A DNA stretch of 64,000 nucleotides from assembly GCA_002162875.1 (NCBI GenBank), contig MABA01000008.1, positions 248,001 through 312,000 on the forward strand, given 5' to 3'. Source of the DNA: Rhodobacterales bacterium 52_120_T64 (lineage in GTDB: Bacteria > Pseudomonadota > Alphaproteobacteria > Rhodobacterales > Rhodobacteraceae). A program made the position numbers and the translations under genes. Position 1 is the stretch's first letter; every line of letters starts with the position of its first letter. This document shows positions 53,312-61,706 of the stretch, piece after piece. The notes under the pieces are model-generated. The model was not told the origin of the DNA. It made no database searches and worked only from the letters and a program-made list of their open reading frames with translations.

Positions 53312-53344
53312 TACGTGTTGTGTACGGTTTGTGTACGTGTTGTG
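53312..53344. repeat. Three tandem 11-bp repeats in a convergent intergenic region
   Basis: TACGTGTTGTG (53312-53322), TACGGTTTGTG (53323-53333), TACGTGTTGTG (53334-53344): first and third identical, the middle differing at two positions. A partial further unit CACACG follows. The 11-bp period is close to one helical turn, so a protein could bind the same face repeatedly. It lies between the P1 gene (+) and gltX (-). Confidence 0.85.
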
Positions 53345-53375
53345 CACACGAAAAATACGTGATTTTGGCTAAAGG

Positions 53376-54695
53376 TTAACGCCCACCGATATTTTGTAAC
53401 AGCGGCAAAAGCTTCGACATATCCGGCCCGTGCTCCATCCCTGTTAATGCTTTTCTAAGGGGCATAAACAACCCCTTACCTTTGCGTCCAGTTGCCGCCT
53501 TCACCGCGGTTGTCCATTCTTTCCAAGCGGTGTCCGAGCGCGGTTCCGCTGGCAATAACTTCATCGCTTGATCGATGAAATCGCCATCTTCCGCATCGAC
53601 AACAGGTTCCACCCCATCGCGGCATAGCGCCCACAATGCGGCTATGTCAGCGCGGGTTTCGATGTTTTCGCGCGCCATTGCCCAAAACGGTGCAGCCAAA
53701 TCACCCGGAACTTCAAGCGCTTCCAGATCAGCCTGAACCGACGAAATGCCCATTGAATGCAATACCTTGGCCGACAGTGGTCCAAGGTCAGCTACATCAA
53801 ATTTAGTCGGTGCGGAACCAAAACTGGAAAGATCAAACCCGTCAATAAGATCAGCCAAGTGTTGTTGTAGTTCCAAGGGCTGCGAGGATCCGAGACGCGC
53901 CATGTGAGACAACAACGCCATCGGCTCAACCCCCTGTTCGCGAAGGTCTTTCAGTGCCAGTGTACCAAGGCGTTTAGACAATCCTTCACCCTGTGGGCCG
54001 GTCAACAGCGAGTGATGCGCGAAAGCCGGAACTGTCCCAACCAACGCCTCGATAATCTGGATTTGTGTTGCGGTATTTGTTACGTGATCAGACCCCCGAA
54101 CAACGTTCGTAATTCCGAAGTCCACATCGTCACAAACAGACGCCAGCGTATACAAAAACTGCCCGTCGCCACGGATCAAAACCGGGTCTGAAACACTGGC
54201 AGCATCAATGGATAAATCACCTAAAATTCCGTCATTCCACTCGATCCGTTCTTGGTCCAGCTTGAACCGCCAATGACCGGAACGCTCGGCCCGCAAAGCA
54301 TCCCGTTCGGCATCGGTAAGCGTCAACGCAGACCGATCGTAAACCGGAGGTTTGCGCATGTTTAATTGCTTCTTACGCTTCAGGTCCAACTCGGTAGGTG
54401 TTTCAAAACACTCGTAAAATCGCCCTGATGCGCGCAATTCATCAGCGGCCTCATTGTAGCGGTCCAGTCGTGAAGACTGCGTTTCAACACGGTCCCACAT
54501 CAAGCCCAACCAATCCATGTCACGCTTGATTTGGTCAGCAAATTCAACTGTAGAACGCGTCGGGTCTGTGTCATCCAGTCGTAAAATGAAGGTGCCGCCC
54601 GACTTGCGGGCAATCACCCAGTTGAACAAGGCGGTGCGCAAATTTCCGACGTGCAAAAATCCGGTGGGCGAGGGGGCGAAACGGGTAGTAGTCAT
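53376..54695 (-). CDS. gltX: Glutamyl-tRNA synthetase GltX
   Basis: 439 aa class I synthetase. HIGH-type motif in RFAPSPTGFLHVGNLRTALF; ILRLDDTDPTRS is the Glu-recognition region; KMSKS-type motif GLSKRLG. Charges tRNA-Glu (and possibly tRNA-Gln in bacteria using GatCAB; alphaproteobacteria often do). ATG 54695 has GGAGAG seven bases upstream and overlaps the nadE stop by four bases. The longer in-frame TTG start (54710) is not needed. Confidence 0.95.
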   Translation of the reverse strand: MTTTRFAPSPTGFLHVGNLRTALFNWVIARKSGGTFILRLDDTDPTRSTVEFADQIKRDMDWLGLMWDRVETQSSRLDRYNEAADELRASGRFYECFETPTELDLKRKKQLNMRKPPVYDRSALTLTDAERDALRAERSGHWRFKLDQERIEWNDGILGDLSIDAASVSDPVLIRGDGQFLYTLASVCDDVDFGITNVVRGSDHVTNTATQIQIIEALVGTVPAFAHHSLLTGPQGEGLSKRLGTLALKDLREQGVEPMALLSHMARLGSSQPLELQQHLADLIDGFDLSSFGSAPTKFDVADLGPLSAKVLHSMGISSVQADLEALEVPGDLAAPFWAMARENIETRADIAALWALCRDGVEPVVDAEDGDFIDQAMKLLPAEPRSDTAWKEWTTAVKAATGRKGKGLFMPLRKALTGMEHGPDMSKLLPLLQNIGGR

Positions 54696-56350
54696 GATGG
54701 GTCTCTCCAACGGTTGGCAATGGGATAGCGGCGGTCCAGCCAGAATGCGCGTTTGGTCAGGCGCGGTCCTGGGGCCGACTGGAAGCGTTTGTATTCGCTG
54801 ATATAGAGCAGGTGTTCAACCTTTTTCACGGTATCGCGGTCATATCCGGCGGCAACACATTCGGACACGGCGGCGTCCCCTTCCATCAACATGGTCAGTA
54901 TACCATCGAGGACATCATAAGGCGGCAAGGAATCTTCGTCTTTTTGATCCTCGCGCAGCTCTGCAGTTGGTGGTTTTTCGATGATATTTACTGGAATTAC
55001 GGCGCCCTCTGGGCCCTTCATCCAAGTTGCGTAATTTTCGTTACGCCAACGGCAGGTCGCGAAAACGCGGGTTTTGTAAAGGTCTTTGATGGGGTTGTAT
55101 CCACCCGCCATGTCCCCGTAAATTGTAGCGTAACCTACTGCAACTTCGGACTTATTTCCTGTGGTCAATAGCATTGCCCCGAACTTGTTCGACATCGCCA
55201 TCAGCAATAAACCGCGAAGACGGGACTGGATGTTTTCTTCGGTTATGTCTGCATCGAAACCTTCGAACAAAGGCGCCAACGTATTCGTGATCGCAGCGCG
55301 CCCTTCGGATATCGATATGTTGTCCAAGCGGCATCCTAGTGATGCAGCCACGTCTGCTGCATCATCCAGCGATTCCTGCGAGGTATATTCCGAAGGCATC
55401 ATCACGCAATGAACGTTTTCCGGTCCCAAAGCATCGGCTGCAATTGTTGCTACAATAGCAGAATCCACTCCGCCGGAGAGTCCGAGGATCACCTTGGAAA
55501 ATCCGGTTTTCCGCATGTAATCCCGCAGGCCTTCGACCATTGCGCGATATTCCTGTTCTTCCAGCGAGGGATGGTCTGCAAGGTCGCCGTCCAAGGCACG
55601 CCAACCGTCCGGCGTTTGCTCGAAATAGACCTCTGTATAAGCTTCGTCGAACAGTGGCATCCGCGCAACCATCTTGCCACCCGGGTTCAATACGAACGAC
55701 CCACCGTCAAAGATTTGATCATCCTGCCCGCCAACCATGTTGAGGTAAATCAGCGGCAATCCAGTTTCGACCACGCGACTTACCATATGGTTAATACGAC
55801 GGTCGAATTTACCGCTGTAATAGGGCGAACCATTCGGGACCAATAGTAATTCTGCGCCACTTTCGGCCATGGTTTCGCAGACGTCCTCGTGCCATGCATC
55901 TTCGCAAATCGGGGTGCCAACGCGGATCGGACCGAGGCTGAAAGGGCCAGATATCTGCGCTGATTCAAACAATCGCTGTTCGTCAAAAACCTGCGTATTT
56001 GGTAAGTGATGCTTGCGCGTGAGAGTGTGTATTTTGCCGTTCTTTAGAACGTAATAGGCATTGTAAACTTTGCCGTCCTCAAGTACCGGCGCACCTATCC
56101 CAAGGGCCGGGCCATTCGCACAATCAGCTGCCAAACCCTCCAAAGCATCAGCCACAGAATCCAGAAAAGCGGGTTTGGTCACCAAATCTTGTGTTTGGTA
56201 GCCTGTCAAAAACATCTCGGGCAAAGCCACGAGGTCAGCATTTTTCTGTGTGCCTCGTTTATGGGCTTCGACGGCTTTGGCCGCATTGCCTGCAATATCA
56301 CCTACGGTCGGGTTCAATTGGCAAAGAGATAGACAAAAATTAACCGACAT
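54692..56350 (-). CDS. nadE: Glutamine-dependent NAD+ synthetase NadE
   Basis: 552 aa, two domains. The N-terminal nitrilase-fold glutaminase has Glu45 (VALPEMFLTGY), Lys113 (TRKHHLPNTQ) and Cys149 (GTPICEDAWH). The C-terminal NAD synthase domain has PP-loop LGLSGGVDSAIVATI, and TGNKSEVAVGYATIYGDMAG. The glutaminase domain makes it independent of free ammonia. Translationally coupled to gltX. Divergent from the MORN-repeat gene across about 215 bases. Confidence 0.96.
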   Translation of the reverse strand: MSVNFCLSLCQLNPTVGDIAGNAAKAVEAHKRGTQKNADLVALPEMFLTGYQTQDLVTKPAFLDSVADALEGLAADCANGPALGIGAPVLEDGKVYNAYYVLKNGKIHTLTRKHHLPNTQVFDEQRLFESAQISGPFSLGPIRVGTPICEDAWHEDVCETMAESGAELLLVPNGSPYYSGKFDRRINHMVSRVVETGLPLIYLNMVGGQDDQIFDGGSFVLNPGGKMVARMPLFDEAYTEVYFEQTPDGWRALDGDLADHPSLEEQEYRAMVEGLRDYMRKTGFSKVILGLSGGVDSAIVATIAADALGPENVHCVMMPSEYTSQESLDDAADVAASLGCRLDNISISEGRAAITNTLAPLFEGFDADITEENIQSRLRGLLLMAMSNKFGAMLLTTGNKSEVAVGYATIYGDMAGGYNPIKDLYKTRVFATCRWRNENYATWMKGPEGAVIPVNIIEKPPTAELREDQKDEDSLPPYDVLDGILTMLMEGDAAVSECVAAGYDRDTVKKVEHLLYISEYKRFQSAPGPRLTKRAFWLDRRYPIANRWRDPS

Positions 56351-56566
56351 TTAAGCCTCCGGAATGATAGTTAAGGATGGAAGTACTATCTTAATTAGGC
56401 AAAGCACAAGCTATTAGGGCAAAAGTTCGCCAACAGTCTGCTCACGTTTGCAAAAAGTCGTTGTCAGAAGACATGGATAACCATAGACTCCGTACAAAAT
56501 ACGGGCCGCGAATTTACGCGGAGCAGTAACTAAGGGAGCCGGGGAGAGTAACTCCGGAAGGGCAGT

Positions 56567-57982
56567 TTGAAAAAAGTCATTCTTTTCGGTACCGCAATAG
56601 TAGTCTTGGCGATGTCGCCCGCCTTATCGCAAGAAGGCAGTGTCCAGATCAAACAGTATGACACTGGCGGTATATACGAGGGTGAATTCCTCGACGGAAA
56701 GCAGCACGGGCTGGGAACTTACCGTTTGCCCAATGGCTATGAATACACTGGAGAATGGGTTGCTGGCCGAATCGAAGGTGTGGGTAAAGCCACTTATCCC
56801 GATGGCTCGGTTTATGACGGCGCGTTTATTAACGGCCGCCCCGAAGGTCAGGGCAAGATTGTTTTTGCTGATGGCGGCACTTTTGAAGGTAGCTGGGTAG
56901 ACGGTAAAATTGCGGGCAGTGGTGTTGCGATCTATGCCAACGGCGTGCGTTACGAAGGTCAATTCGAAAATGCGGTGCATCACGGTGTCGGCGTTATGAC
57001 CAGCGAAAACGGTTACCGTTATGAAGGTGACTGGGTCGAGGGTACGAAACACGGCCAGGGTACGATCACGTATTCTGATGGTGCAATCTACGAAGGCGAT
57101 ATCGTTCGCGGCGTTCGCCAAGGTGCCGGCAGTCTGACGTTGCCCGATGGCTTGGTCTACACTGGTAGCTGGGAAAACGGCCAGATTAACGGCAGTGGTG
57201 TCCTGACACAGGCGAACGGCGACCGTTATGAAGGCGATATGGTTAACGGCCAGCGGCAGGGCCAAGGCGTGGCTGCCTATGCATCAGGCGACCGCTATGA
57301 AGGCACGTTTGAGGGTGATTTGCGTCACGGCGAAGGTGTTTTCAACGGCGCAGACGGCTATATATACGACGGCGATTGGGTCGAAGGCCGGATCGAGGGG
57401 CAAGGTGAAGTTACGTATCCTGACGGATCCATTTACGTAGGTTCTTTCCTGAACGATGTGGCCCACGACGTTGGTATGATCACCTATCCCGATGGCAGCT
57501 CTTATGAGGGTAACTGGGTCAACGGAATTATCGAAGGCTCGGGTATCGCAAAATACGGCAACGGTTTGGTTTATGAAGGCGAATTCCTGAACGCCAAAAA
57601 TCACGGCAGAGGCACAATGGTGTATCAAGACGGCTACCAATACACCGGCGATTGGGAAAACGGCTTGCGCCACGGTGATGGTGTTGCGACATACGCTGAT
57701 GGCACCCTTTACACCGGCGGTTTCGTAAGCGGGCAACGCGAAGGTACCGGAACAATCACTATGTCTGATGGTTTTGAATACGCAGGTGGCTGGAAAGCTG
57801 GCGAGATCGACGGCGACGGTGTGGCGCGCTATCCGAATGGCGACGTTTATGAGGGGCTATTCAGCAAAGGCCAGCGTCAGGGTCGCGGCGTTATGCGTTA
57901 TGCTAGCGGTGAAGAATATGACGGTTTCTGGGCCAATGGCCAGCGTTCTACCGAGGCTGAAGCGGCTGCAGCGAACAACTGA
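56567..57982 (+). CDS. Secreted MORN-repeat protein with about 19 repeats
   Basis: 471 aa. A signal peptide (MKKVILFGTAIVVLAMSPALSQ) is followed by about 18 full and one partial MORN motifs of 23 residues (pattern YEGxWxxGxxxGxGxxxYxxG), e.g. YEGEFLDGKQHGLGTYRLPNG and YTGSWENGQINGSGVLTQANG, filling the whole mature protein with no other domain. The tail (TEAEAAAANN) is polar. MORN arrays form elongated beta-sheets that bind lipids or proteins; this one is exported. Starts at TTG 56567, with GGAAGG upstream. Ends at a clear intrinsic terminator. Confidence 0.9.
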   Translation: MKKVILFGTAIVVLAMSPALSQEGSVQIKQYDTGGIYEGEFLDGKQHGLGTYRLPNGYEYTGEWVAGRIEGVGKATYPDGSVYDGAFINGRPEGQGKIVFADGGTFEGSWVDGKIAGSGVAIYANGVRYEGQFENAVHHGVGVMTSENGYRYEGDWVEGTKHGQGTITYSDGAIYEGDIVRGVRQGAGSLTLPDGLVYTGSWENGQINGSGVLTQANGDRYEGDMVNGQRQGQGVAAYASGDRYEGTFEGDLRHGEGVFNGADGYIYDGDWVEGRIEGQGEVTYPDGSIYVGSFLNDVAHDVGMITYPDGSSYEGNWVNGIIEGSGIAKYGNGLVYEGEFLNAKNHGRGTMVYQDGYQYTGDWENGLRHGDGVATYADGTLYTGGFVSGQREGTGTITMSDGFEYAGGWKAGEIDGDGVARYPNGDVYEGLFSKGQRQGRGVMRYASGEEYDGFWANGQRSTEAEAAAANN

Positions 57983-58002
57983 TTTTTAGTTATGCGATTA
58001 TT

Positions 58003-58030
58003 AATGGCGCCTTATATGGGCGCCGTTTTT
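58003..58030 (+). terminator. Intrinsic terminator after the MORN gene
   Basis: GGCGCC (58006-58011), seven-base loop, GGCGCC (58019-58024), then GTTTTT, 22 bases after the MORN stop. Standard hairpin with T-run on the plus strand. Confidence 0.85.
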
Positions 58031-58042
58031 CGTGCAGCTTTG

Positions 58043-59056
58043 CTAAACGTCGTAGTATTCGCGGTACCATGTAACGAATTTGGCTACGCCTTCATCCACA
58101 TTGGTTTGCGGGCAATATCCGGTTAGCTGTTTCAACAAAGATGCGTTCGCCCACGTTGCCGGCACATCACCCATTTGCATTTCCATGTTGTTTCGCACGG
58201 CCTTCATGCCAAGCGCTGTTTCCATCGCTTCGATAAACGCGCCAAGGCTAACTTTGTCCGAGTTCCCGATATTTACGGTTCTATATGGCCCAACCGGACT
58301 AAGACTGTCTCCCTCGGGAATGCTTTCCAGGTTTTCCGGTTCAACGGGGGCCGCGTCAATTAACAACCGAATGCCACGCACCAGATCGGTCACATATGTG
58401 AAGTCCCGTGCCATGTTTCCATGGTTGTATACGTCAATCGGGCTGCCTTCCAGCGTGGCTTTGACGAATTTGAATAAGGCCATGTCTGGCCGGCCAAACG
58501 GGCCGTACACAGTGAAGAACCGGAACATAGTTGTCGGAATTTTCCACAGATGCGCATAGGAATGCGCCATCCCTTCGGTCGCTTTTTTGGTAGCAGCATA
58601 GAGCGTAAGAGGTGTTTCGGTTTTATCGGTTTCTGTAAACGGCATTTCTTCGTTCGCGCCGTAAACGGAGGAGGTGGATGCCATCAGCAGATGGTCCACC
58701 CCGAATTCGCGTGTAAGTTCCATTAGATTGAAAGTGCCAACAATATTAGCTTCGACATATGCGCGAGGGTTTTCAAGGCTATACCGGACCCCAGCTTGTG
58801 CTGCGAGGTGCACAACAATGTCAGGCTTGGCAGCCATATATGCGTTACGCAAACCTTCGACATCCTCGAGCATGGCTTGGTGCGTTGTGAAGTTTGGGCT
58901 TTGCAACAACTTTTGTTGGCGCCGCTGCTTCAGTGTCACATCATAGTAATCGGTCATTCCATCAAAGCCGATTACTTCAAACCCCTCGTCTAGAAGCATT
59001 TGACATAAATGGTAACCAATAAAACCGGCAGAACCAGTTACGAAAACCTTACGCAT
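58043..59056 (-). CDS. NAD-dependent nucleotide-sugar epimerase, UDP-glucuronate 4-epimerase-like
   Basis: 337 aa extended SDR. NAD motif VTGSAGFIGYHLCQML; catalytic Ser/Thr segment MASTSSVYGANEEMPF and the YAATKKATE (YxxxK) motif. VHLAAQAGVRYSLENP and FRFFTVYGPFGRPDMAL fit the UDP-glucuronate epimerase (GAE/LspL) group, which makes UDP-galacturonate. It follows UDP-glucose dehydrogenase by 4 bases, which supplies UDP-GlcA, strengthening the assignment. Confidence 0.85.
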   Translation of the reverse strand: MRKVFVTGSAGFIGYHLCQMLLDEGFEVIGFDGMTDYYDVTLKQRRQQKLLQSPNFTTHQAMLEDVEGLRNAYMAAKPDIVVHLAAQAGVRYSLENPRAYVEANIVGTFNLMELTREFGVDHLLMASTSSVYGANEEMPFTETDKTETPLTLYAATKKATEGMAHSYAHLWKIPTTMFRFFTVYGPFGRPDMALFKFVKATLEGSPIDVYNHGNMARDFTYVTDLVRGIRLLIDAAPVEPENLESIPEGDSLSPVGPYRTVNIGNSDKVSLGAFIEAMETALGMKAVRNNMEMQMGDVPATWANASLLKQLTGYCPQTNVDEGVAKFVTWYREYYDV

Positions 59057-59060
59057 AGTA

Positions 59061-60377
59061 TTAACTTTCTATTGTACCTTTGCCGATGCATGTAAGCGTC
59101 AGACCGGCGTCGAAAACTTCTTTGGGGGGGTAAATGTTCCGTAAATCAATGAACACAGAAGTGGTTAACAATTCCTTAATTCGCGATAGGTCCAGTCCGC
59201 GAAACGCATTCCATTCGGTGATTATCACCAACGCATCTGCCCCATCCGCCGCCGTGTAAGCATCGTCGACCCAGTCAACACCGTTCAGTAACTTTCGCGC
59301 TTCGTCCACACCTTCCGGATCACAGGCCGTTATACTGGCGCCAGCGGCGATCAGTTCAGGAATGATGACAAGGCTCGGCGCGTCACGCATATCATCTGTG
59401 TTTGGCTTAAACGTCACACCTAGAACCGCAATGCGTTTACCCTTCACACTGCCACCGCAAGCCATGATGATTTTGTCTGCCATATCGGACTTTCGCGCGT
59501 CATTCACTGCGACGACTGTTTCGATAATACGCTGTGGGGCACCGTAACGTTCCCCAGTCTGCACCAATGCTAATGTATCTTTGGGGAAACAACTGCCACC
59601 GTAGCCTGGACCTGCGTGCAGGAATTTGCCGCCAATCCGTGTATCAAGCCCAATACCCTTGGCAACCTGCTGGACATCACCGCCTGTTTTTTCGCAAAGA
59701 TCGGCGATTTCATTGATGAACGTAATTTTCATGGCCAGAAATGCGTTTGCAGCATACTTGATGGTCTCAGCGGTTTCCAGATCAGTTACCATTACGGGTG
59801 TTTCGCGGATGTTCAGCGGCCGGTAAATGTTTCGCATCACGTCCTCCGCTTCTGGGGATTCCACACCGACGACCACACGGTCAGGGCGCATGAAATCTTC
59901 GATTGCGGAACCTTCGCGCAGGAATTCGGGATTGGAGACAATTTCAAACGCAGCCGAGGGACTGCAGGAGTTAATGATCCGCTTAATCTCGCGGTTGGTG
60001 CCTACCGGAACCGTGGATTTTGTTATGATGACTGTATCGGTTGAAAGTTTCTCGCCCAGTTCACGTGCGGTGTCGTATACGTATGTCAAATCGGCGAAGC
60101 CGTCGCCGCGACGTGCGGGTGTGCCTACAGCAATGAATATAGCGTCAGCATCGACAATCGAAGATGCTAGGCTGTCTGAAAACTCCAACCGTCCTTCACT
60201 GATATTCCGTTCGAGTAGTATATCGAGGCCAGGTTCAAAAATAGGCACCTCGCCCGATCGCAACTTGGCCAGCTTTGTCTGATCTTTTTCAACACAAATA
60301 ACCTGATGTCCAAAGTCCGAAAAGCAAACGCCAGATACTAATCCAACGTAGCCTGCGCCGATCATTACAATTTTCAC
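59061..60377 (-). CDS. ugd: UDP-glucose 6-dehydrogenase
   Basis: 438 aa. NAD-binding MIGAGYVGLVSGVCFSDFGH; catalytic Cys in GPGYGGSCFPKDT; EFLREGSAIEDFMRPDR and VTFKPNTDDMRDAPSL are standard for the family. Oxidises UDP-glucose to UDP-glucuronate. Starts with GTG 60377, with AGGAG six bases before it. With the downstream epimerase it forms a two-gene cell-surface-polysaccharide precursor route. Confidence 0.96.
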   Translation of the reverse strand: MKIVMIGAGYVGLVSGVCFSDFGHQVICVEKDQTKLAKLRSGEVPIFEPGLDILLERNISEGRLEFSDSLASSIVDADAIFIAVGTPARRGDGFADLTYVYDTARELGEKLSTDTVIITKSTVPVGTNREIKRIINSCSPSAAFEIVSNPEFLREGSAIEDFMRPDRVVVGVESPEAEDVMRNIYRPLNIRETPVMVTDLETAETIKYAANAFLAMKITFINEIADLCEKTGGDVQQVAKGIGLDTRIGGKFLHAGPGYGGSCFPKDTLALVQTGERYGAPQRIIETVVAVNDARKSDMADKIIMACGGSVKGKRIAVLGVTFKPNTDDMRDAPSLVIIPELIAAGASITACDPEGVDEARKLLNGVDWVDDAYTAADGADALVIITEWNAFRGLDLSRIKELLTTSVFIDLRNIYPPKEVFDAGLTLTCIGKGTIES

Positions 60378-60541
60378 GAAATGCTCCTGATTTATCTACT
60401 TGCTTGCTGTTCTATGGCATAGAAACAGAAAAGGGTTAACGGATCATTCGGTTATTGAATTTGTTGCCGTAATATTTTGACATTCAGCTAGTTGTGATCC
60501 AAAACCCTCAGGAGCGTCAATTTGACTCCGTAACTGTTAGT

Positions 60542-61489
60542 TTAATTGCTTTGCAACGCTCTGGCTTCGAAAGCCTTTAACGAGGTATGAGTCGCTGAAC
60601 CATAACTTGTCGCATCGTCCCTCAGAGCGGGGAAAAGCTCCAGCACCTCATCGCGAGAATCCCCAGACAGTGATTTCATCGCCATGTCGCCCGGGTGAAA
60701 GCTTTCGGTTGGAAGGCCCTCGGAGAATATCGTTTGATGGGATTCAAAAAGGATATGGTAGTATTCGAATTCGTTTAGATCGGTGGCTACACGGATGTCA
60801 CTGTCATTGACCAAATGTTTTGCGGCGACCAGTACTTCGGAGGCCCCAAACATTAGTTCGGCCCGCCAGTCACTGATCAGGACGCGATGTTGTGGTGACA
60901 CCAAAAGATCACGTTTTGGCAAACCACCACCCAGTGCATTGGCCTTGATCCGGATCGGCAAAAGATGTTTGGCTGTGTTGCCACACATGTCTCTGTTTCC
61001 AATCCATGAAATCGTTTGAGGGCCATTGTCACGAGTCAATACCAAGTCGCCGATTTTTAGATCCTCTACCGCTACATCATTCTGGGTTGTTGTAATTAGT
61101 GCTCCGCGGACAAAACAAAAAGATGTGTAGTGATAGGGGTCTGGCTCTGTGCCATTATTTGTACTTGAGTTAGGTGACCACGCGGGATCAGTGCTGATTC
61201 CATACAACCCTTCGGCTCCGCCAACCCCGGATACGAGCGTCAATTCTATAACATCAAAGTCGGTGGTTGAACCGATCATGTCGCCGAAACCAATGTAAGT
61301 GGTTGAGTAGACAGAGCCATCAATAGTGATCAAAACAGATTCATTTGGATCTGGCACATTGTTGTTGCCAAAATCGACAGTAACAGTCGCGCCAGTATCT
61401 GCCGGATCAAAGCTGTACAACCAGGTTTGCCCGCCACCATTTTGGGTTACGCTAAGTAAAGAGAAAAAGTTATATGTTGCGTCGGCCAT
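60542..61489 (-). CDS. Hint-domain (Hedgehog/intein-type) protein
   Basis: 315 aa. The first 125 residues are acidic and beta-rich (VTVDFGNNNVPDPNESVLI) with no domain I recognise. The Hint_2 domain starts at Cys in SFCFVRGALITTTQNDVAVE, then LKIGDLVLTRDNGPQTISWIG, LLVSPQHRVLI and YYHILFESHQTIF. Hint domains can self-cleave; in Rhodobacterales such proteins are often secreted, but no signal peptide is visible here. Cleavage capacity is unproven. Located between ugd and dnaX, monocistronic. Confidence 0.85.
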   Translation of the reverse strand: MADATYNFFSLLSVTQNGGGQTWLYSFDPADTGATVTVDFGNNNVPDPNESVLITIDGSVYSTTYIGFGDMIGSTTDFDVIELTLVSGVGGAEGLYGISTDPAWSPNSSTNNGTEPDPYHYTSFCFVRGALITTTQNDVAVEDLKIGDLVLTRDNGPQTISWIGNRDMCGNTAKHLLPIRIKANALGGGLPKRDLLVSPQHRVLISDWRAELMFGASEVLVAAKHLVNDSDIRVATDLNEFEYYHILFESHQTIFSEGLPTESFHPGDMAMKSLSGDSRDEVLELFPALRDDATSYGSATHTSLKAFEARALQSN

Positions 61490-61706
61490 CTCGAATTTCC
61501 GTAGTGCGATAATATGTAAAACAAAACTATCTTGAATGATCTATATTATTTCTTTCAATTATTTGAAAGTACATATTGGGATATGAGTCTGTTTGCGAGA
61601 AAGATTTGTACAGTGATCCTGATTCGGGTCATTTCTGTGCGGTATTTATCTGGCAATTCGATCGACTACCTTTTAATATTCGATCAAGCTATCAGGCGGA
61701 AATTTA

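Noticed and set aside
56640-57960. Repetitive DNA that could suggest a CRISPR array
   Set aside because: The repeats are protein-coding MORN motifs of 69 bases without unique spacers.
60542-61489. Intein inserted in a host protein
   Set aside because: No conserved extein or C-terminal His-Asn intein end; the protein fits Hint_2 family architecture.
61490-61706. SRP 4.5S RNA upstream of dnaX
   Set aside because: No conserved GGAAGG/AGCA tetraloop-type core seen in this interval.
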